Origin: Takakia lepidozioides
Taxonomy: Eukaryota > Streptophyta > Takakiopsida > Takakiales > Takakiaceae
Reading direction: 5' to 3'
DNA: 64,000 nucleotides
NCBI GenBank assembly: GCA_030704615.1
Contig: CM060731.1
Location: 69,978,756-70,042,755, forward strand
How positions within the stretch are numbered: position 1 is the stretch's first letter; every line of letters begins with the position of its first letter. Shown here piece by piece: positions 58,406 through 64,000 of this stretch. The position numbers were made by a program, and so were the translations under genes. Below the pieces are notes generated by a model. The model worked only from the letters and a program-made list of their open reading frames with translations. It ran no database searches and was not told where the DNA came from.

Positions 58406-61400
58406 ATGATGGAGCTCGAGAGCTCACCAGCGATGGCAGAGTCGGAGGAGGGTGAGATTCCTGTTACCGAGCTTCTTGCTACTTCCAATGGAGGAGGAGG
58501 AGAGGAGGAGCTCGGGTGGGAGTGGCTTCACGAGTGGCTTCAGAGCTTGCCGATGCACCGCACAGTGTCCCGGGGAGAGATTGATGCTTGGCGGGAAAGG
58601 AACAAGCACCGGTTAATCCAGGAGATAGCCACCACGTCAAGACTGGATCTTTATCGGTACATACAGAGGCAGCATAAGACTCTGCGCCGGAATTTCCAGG
58701 TACTGGCTTCACTCCTTGTCTGATTAGAGTAAGTGAAATGTCGATGATTGGAAGCGTGCAGAGCTATCGTTGGACGCAAGTTCGGGCTTCTGAATTAGAA
58801 ATGTGGAAATATTGGTCCTTCTCTGGTGAAGTTTTGGATTGAGGTCTTTGTTCACCATTATCAATGTAGCAAGGGCAAGGGAAACACTTGGTTTGATGAT
58901 ATAGGAAAGTGATTTGTTTCATGCAAGTTGTAGGCTTTTGTAAAACCTGGAATGTTTTCGTCCTTCTTATCGAGAAATTTCTGAATATGGTCTATTTCTT
59001 TGCCGCGTGTAGTAATTTGGAAGTCTCTCTGATGTGTTTTGTATGCTGCTATATCAATGTGGAAACCTATCTGGAAAGGGGAAATAGTTGGTACTTTCAC
59101 AGCTGGCTTTCTCAAGCCATCTTATTGACGGTTCCTGGTGAGAAAGGGAGAGATAGGAAGCCAGATGGACTCCCAGAGGTCTATTGAGGCATGCTTAAAT
59201 GTGCACCACAGACAGATAAACCAAGCTTTTCGCTAGTGGTGGAACAGTTTGCATGCTTGAATATCTTTCCCAAGACATGGATAGTGACCGTAAAGGAATT
59301 AAAAAGCACATATGTGAAAGAATTTCTGGACCCTCTGTTGGCAATCCAGGACAATGCAGTGGCTGTTTACCTTTTGGTGGTTACATACTGGAAATAAAAA
59401 AGGGCTCCTGTAGAGAAACTGAAGTGGCCAATTAATTCTATAAATCGTAGTACCTCGGCTGCTTTTACATCAACACTCGATCCAGTATGGGAGGCTATAT
59501 GTGAGGTCTATGAAAGTGCTGAGCTGATTCTTTTACCCTAGTGGATTTAATGGCTCAAGGATGTCTAGGACTGTGGTCTCTTTGCCCTCAAGGGAGCATC
59601 GCATTTTCGTCAATACTAAAGTCGCCAATTAATTCTGTAAATCATAGTACGTCTTTGGCGGCTTTTACATCAACACTCGATCCGGTATGGGAGGCTATGT
59701 GTGAATGCTATGAAAATGCTGAGCTGAGTCTTTTACCCAAGTGGATTTAACCTAACATGGGCTCAAGGATGTCTTGTATCTGTGGTCTCTATTCCTCAAG
59801 GGTGCATCGCATATCCATCACAGGTAAGATTGATGCTTACATGTCTCAGTTACTCTTCTAATCCCACTGCCAGAGTGACCTTCTGCGCGATGTTTTTTCT
59901 GACCCTTCTTTCCCTTTCTACCTTGAATATTTGAGGAGTGCTTGTCTCTCCTTATGTGCCCATGTGGTATGGTCTCAAATATTGCTGTCAATGCGCAGAC
60001 AGAAAATCCACTTAATGCTCAATCAGTGGCAGCGAAGCCACGAAAACATCAAACAAAGAAGGATGATGACAATCCTAGTGTTGGCGGCAAACCAGTAACA
60101 GAGAAGTGGAGGCCCGTGTGGGAGTGGCTTCAAACGTTGGACCGGACAGAGGTGTTGAAAACCTCAGAGGTCATTGAATGGTTGAATTGTCACCCAGACT
60201 ATGCTGCAGGGCTACGAATGAAGCACACAAACAGTTTTCTGTATTCCTATGTACAGAAATGCCATCTGCGAGTGCTAAATGGTCACCGAGCAGTGGTCAG
60301 ACCGCAAGAAAAGAAGGTATCATTTTGCCAGTGGTCTTATTTTACTTTAAAGTGTCATACATGAGTGTTATTGTATTTGTTTCTGGCCTATCCTCATTGC
60401 CACTTTGTGCCATGCATAAATATCAAAAAACATAGATTCGTCCGCTTCCCAATGAGAATCGGCTTGCGAATGGACGGTTTACTTCCAAAAATGAGATGGG
60501 GGTGGAAGAACGGAAGCAACCTGTATTCCCTGCCTGGAGAGACCATCTTGCCAAGAATATGTCATTATCAAGGAATGCCCACAATATCAAACAGCAGGAG
60601 TATGGAGGACCGTCCTCAGGTCAGTAGAATTTTTTGTGCTTTAAGCTTGCTATAGTTGTCAGAGTACTTGATCAAGTAGACTGCAAGACTCAGGGCGAGA
60701 AGACTAAGTTGACAATATCTGGCTCCTTTAATGTATTTTCTCAGTGGAGTTCAACGGCACATCCCAGCTGTAACTACTGGTTGATAAGTTAAGCTTTCTT
60801 CTTGGACCTAAATTAACATTTTTGGGAAGTAAAATTCTGGTTGGAAATGCTTGAAAATAGAGAAAGGAGAGCAAAGATCCTGTGTGACAGCACTTGTGAC
60901 ACAAAAAAGTACTGTTTCTTTGTTCACTTGGAGATAGCAGGATATCTCCTACATGTTGTTTCATATGGGAACATGCAATTTTGGACAACATTTTTGCCTT
61001 ATTGATTTTTGTGTTTTTCCAAGCTGGAGACACCATGAGCCATAACAAATTGGTATTTGGATGCAGATAAGATCAATGAAGCAGATGTGGTGGATGCACC
61101 GATACAGTGGCAATCTACTCTAGCTACCCCAAAAGTAAGCTAATCAACTTCATGTACCGAGTTTATGGGAGTGACCTCTGAAGGTTACGGATGGCAGTAT
61201 TGTTTGTTTCCTTGGATATGTTCTGTATTCACTTTGTTTTGAAGGGAATCTTCTCTTCTACAAGTGTTTCTAGGATCAAGATTAATGAACAGATCAAATT
61301 GATGACATTGCTTGCATTCGCTTTGCACAGGCAGAGGAACCAAAGGTGCGGGGGCAGCTGCACACTTCGACTCCTTCTCGTAGAAAAAGGAAAAGACCAC

Positions 61401-62378
61401 GGTCTTGGTTGGGTCTAGGTAAGCATTAGTCAGAGGCAATTTGGACTAAATATTTTTCTAGTTACTCTTGTAAATGGAGAACCAACCAAAAATTACTTAC
61501 CTATAAAACCACCTAAGTGGGAAGGATAGAAGAGAAAAGGGAAAGAAAGGGTCGGGGATGGGTATAAGTTGGAACAATATAGATTGAGTTTGCAAGCATA
61601 TGAAGAAGTTAGGCCATGGTATAGACTGGTTTTTGCGGGGCATTATTCGTTTCAGAGGATTATGCTTTCAACTACTGAATCAGATTCTGGCCCCATGTTG
61701 CTGCACAGATGGTGTAACACCTAAGAAAGAATATGACTTAAGCTTGGAGAAAGTGGATGCTTGCTCGCAGTTTGAGTTGTAAGTGGAGTTGGGTTCCTGT
61801 TGGATTATGTCCATTCTTATGAAGTTTTATCCCAGGTTTCCAAGTTGAATGAAGTACTTTAGATTACTATTTATGTAGAAGCATGTCTTAGTCCGTCTTG
61901 TAAAGTGAGCTATCATGTCTTAAACCCCTAGTTATGATATGCCTTTGTTGAACGCGTTACAATGGCCTTTTTAAGATGTTGATACTCATTCATTTAAGTA
62001 TATATCTTCAATGTTTAGATGTTCTCCGTAATTTGTCATGGATCATTAAATTTTATATGTTACAAAGATTGAGAAGAGTCAACTCATGTAACTGGCCTGC
62101 AGATACCAGGTTTCTGTAACTTCAATTTTTCAGCTTTACGTTTATCGAAAGTGTGGATTTGTTGTCCTGACAGGATATTGAGCATAGAGATGCGGCTGAA
62201 AGATGTAGTGTCGACATGTAAGGCTCAAACTTCTGAGGTCAGCGGGGTTGGTAAGGCTGAGAATCCAAAATGTGCTGCTTCTCGCGATCCTCACCTTTCT
62301 AAGCTTGGAAAAAGAGGCCAAGATATTGAAGGGAGTGCTTGGGTCTACACAGATATCTCATCAGGTGAAGAAGCTTGA
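58406..62378 (+). CDS. Unknown plant protein with two W/L-rich modules, 7 exons, 408 aa
   Basis: Exons with GT-AG borders and consistent phases: 58406-58699, 59999-60316, 60436-60619, 61067-61134, 61331-61418, 61709-61778, 62174-62378 (1227 bases). I do not recognise the family. An acidic N-terminus is followed by module 1 (residues 38-95: WEWLHEWLQSL, EIDAW, LYRYIQRQHKTL) and a similar module 2 (135-194: WRPVWEWLQTL, EVIEW, LYSYVQKCHLRVL), so the gene carries an internal duplication split by intron 1. A basic RRKRKRPR (exon 5) looks like a nuclear localisation signal. The C-terminus is hydrophilic and ends SSGEEA. The GTG at 58382 is in frame, but the ATG at 58406 is preferred. A donor-like CAG|GTGAAG inside exon 7 leaves open a longer splice form. 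Confidence 0.8.
59424..59820 (+). repeat. 197-bp tandem duplication in intron 1
   Basis: Bases 59424-59620 and 59621-59820 are diverged copies, both starting 'g(g/c)ccaattaattct'. They share 'cttttacatcaacactcgat' and 'gctgagctga'. In the second copy one frame is open (TSTLDPVWEAMCECYENAE); in the first it is broken by a TAG. Confidence 0.85.
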
Positions 62379-62539
62379 CTGGTCACCTTTTGGATTAAAT
62401 GCTTTCATAAGTTGAAATTTGTATTGCTTTGTTGGACATCTTACATTCTCTTGTAAATTTCGTCCACACGTTAATGGTTGATATAGACAGTCATGATTCT
62501 CTCCAAGGTGGGTTTATGCAATGGATTGCACCTCATAAG

Positions 62540-62660
62540 AGAATCTACAGCATCCAACAAATGGTTTAGTGGTTAGGGCACAAGGCCACCTTACAAGCAG
62601 TTGTAGATTCAACGCCACGTACTTGTATGTTAAATGGAGGTTGGCTTGGTCAATTGTCAC
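62540..62660 (+). repeat. Possible tRNA-like SINE fragment
   Basis: GGTTTAGTGGTTAGGG (62563-62578) resembles box A and TAGATTCAACGCC (62604-62616) a degraded box B. Weak. Confidence 0.3.
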
Positions 62661-64000
62661 CTCATCAGTACTTGGTGGCTTTCAAGTCCTTGGAGGAAGG
62701 TTTGGAAAACCATGTTGCTCCTGTGTTAGACGGTTTTCAATCTGAAGGCAGTAGTCCCTGTTACATGACTGAGATCCTCACTAGCTCTGCTACAGAACCA
62801 ATCCTGGTATGACAATTAAAATCAGATAGAGCTTGTGTCTTGTTAAAGGAACCGAACTCTGGGCTCCAGGCGTTGGCAACACAGTGTCAAGTGTTGTGGA
62901 GGCTTTATGGGAGCGTGAGTACGGAGCAAACTCAGGAACTGTTGCATTTCGACCCAAAGAGATTGGTAGACGTGGCCAGAGATGGACTTCTGTCTTCAAT
63001 GGTACAAGGAACTACCCTATCACACTCTGACTTTTCGGGCATTTTTTGACGGATTTTACTTAGAGGAGTAGGGAGTCAAGCCCAGTTACTCTTTGCAAAC
63101 CTTGTGTTATTCCCAATACAATGGTGGGTTCCTTTAGCTACCAAGTTGAGTTCACGATGTTTTGTGAGGTATGCATTATGACTAAATATGCTTTTGCTTT
63201 TATGCACAGAAGTCATCACAACTTTGCATGAGTAGGAACTCTCAGCTATGGTGTGGAGGGCAGCAATCTCAGATCACTTGAATGTGATGGTAGGTTGGAA
63301 CTCACTCGAGAAGCAACGAGTAGGGCCGGCAGACTGGTTGCAGAAGAGAGCCTACTCTACATGGGTGCCTAGCTGGTGTGCTTACACATCTAGTGTTGCA
63401 GTAGCCCAACCACTAGGCAGCCGGATTGATGTAAGTACTTCCCTTGAGACTCCAGAGATAGATTCTTGGAGAGATTCTATGACTTGCAGTGGATCTTGGA
63501 AGTCACTCTTGGTAAGTGAGAGGCTTATGCTGTTTGCCTATTTGTTTATTCCTACATTTGATGAATACCTATGGCATCTGATGTGTAAAACATGCTCACT
63601 GTATGAACTCTACCTCAGAGCAAGTCAATCCTAGGAGAAATACTGGGTGTATATGAAGGAATCAATGAATAACACACTGTCAAGGCCATTGTAGTCACCT
63701 TATGTGGTTTGGACCAGAACATATAAGATTGAATGAGACAGCAGGGTTGCCCAGACAGAGCATGGGAGGCCGTGGTCCTTGTTTCAAGTCTCTACACAAA
63801 CTCTGTATTTCTGTTTCTTTACCTGTCTTCACTTTGGTGGTATCATACTGTTTTCAGCAAGGTATCCAAAAGGTGCTGGATGTTAGGTTTCATCCAGGTG
63901 GACTACCACAATTGGTTTGCAGCTGCAATGAGGTTGGTCCCTTTGTTCTTCATATCCCGCTTTCAGGCGTTAGTCTGTCACTGGATTTCAAATGCATAAT
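62661..64000 (+). other. Region downstream of the two-module gene, possible extra exons
   Basis: Protein-like stretches with splice-like borders occur: 62849-63049 (LQALATQCQVLWRLYG, then HFDPKRLVDVARDGLL, ending in TGA) and 63248-63512 (PADWLQKRAYSTWVPSWC, followed by a TTG|GTAAGT donor). They could belong to an alternative 3' end of the preceding gene or to another gene running out of the window. Phases did not join cleanly. Confidence 0.25.

Overview
The window is nuclear DNA of a land plant. Three kinds of evidence support this: multi-exon genes with GT-AG introns of roughly 100 to 1000 bases, plant-type protein families (an ABCB transporter, a KPNB3/importin-5 type importin, a plant class-3 lipase, an F-box/kelch relic), and plant-style repeats (Ty1/copia, Ty3/gypsy, hAT, LINE, tRNA-derived SINEs). 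I cannot name the species. An early-diverging, non-seed lineage is possible, but that is inference only.

Layout: 1-1.33 kb is a decayed copia 3' end. 1.4-3.4 kb holds small repeats. 3.39-11.88 kb (minus) is an intact 11-exon ABCB transporter, reconstructed here exon by exon to 1450 aa with all phases consistent. 12.3-18.9 kb is intergenic and carries three tRNA-related SINEs. 18.96-22.3 kb is a mosaic of two diverged repeat families. 24.0-33.4 kb (minus) is an intact 20-exon importin of 1121 aa, with a telo-box upstream. 33.8-34.5 kb is a MITE-like element with internal 62-bp tandem repeats. 36.0-38.9 kb is a dead hAT transposase split by an LTR-like insertion. 41.36-42.03 kb is a non-autonomous hAT element with near-perfect 8-bp target duplications. 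43.2-45.2 kb (minus) is a plant PLA1-type lipase pseudogene with three separate lesions. 45.7-46.4 kb is an F-box/kelch relic, 47.2-48.0 kb a LINE reverse transcriptase relic, and 49.1-49.8 kb (minus) a borealin-related gene or pseudogene. 51.05-58.0 kb is a gypsy element with two similar 490-bp LTRs, an extra ORF before gag, and a dUTPase-like domain fused behind the protease. 58.4-62.4 kb (plus) is a seven-exon gene of unknown function whose 408-aa product contains two copies of a W/L-rich module.

The clearly functional genes are the transporter, the importin and probably the two-module protein. They do not form a pathway. Most of the rest is repeat-derived or decayed. The most unusual items are the dUTPase-like domain in the gypsy polyprotein, the 11-bp repeats exactly abutting its 3' LTR, the hAT element with CCGGTT subterminal motifs, and the duplicated-module gene.
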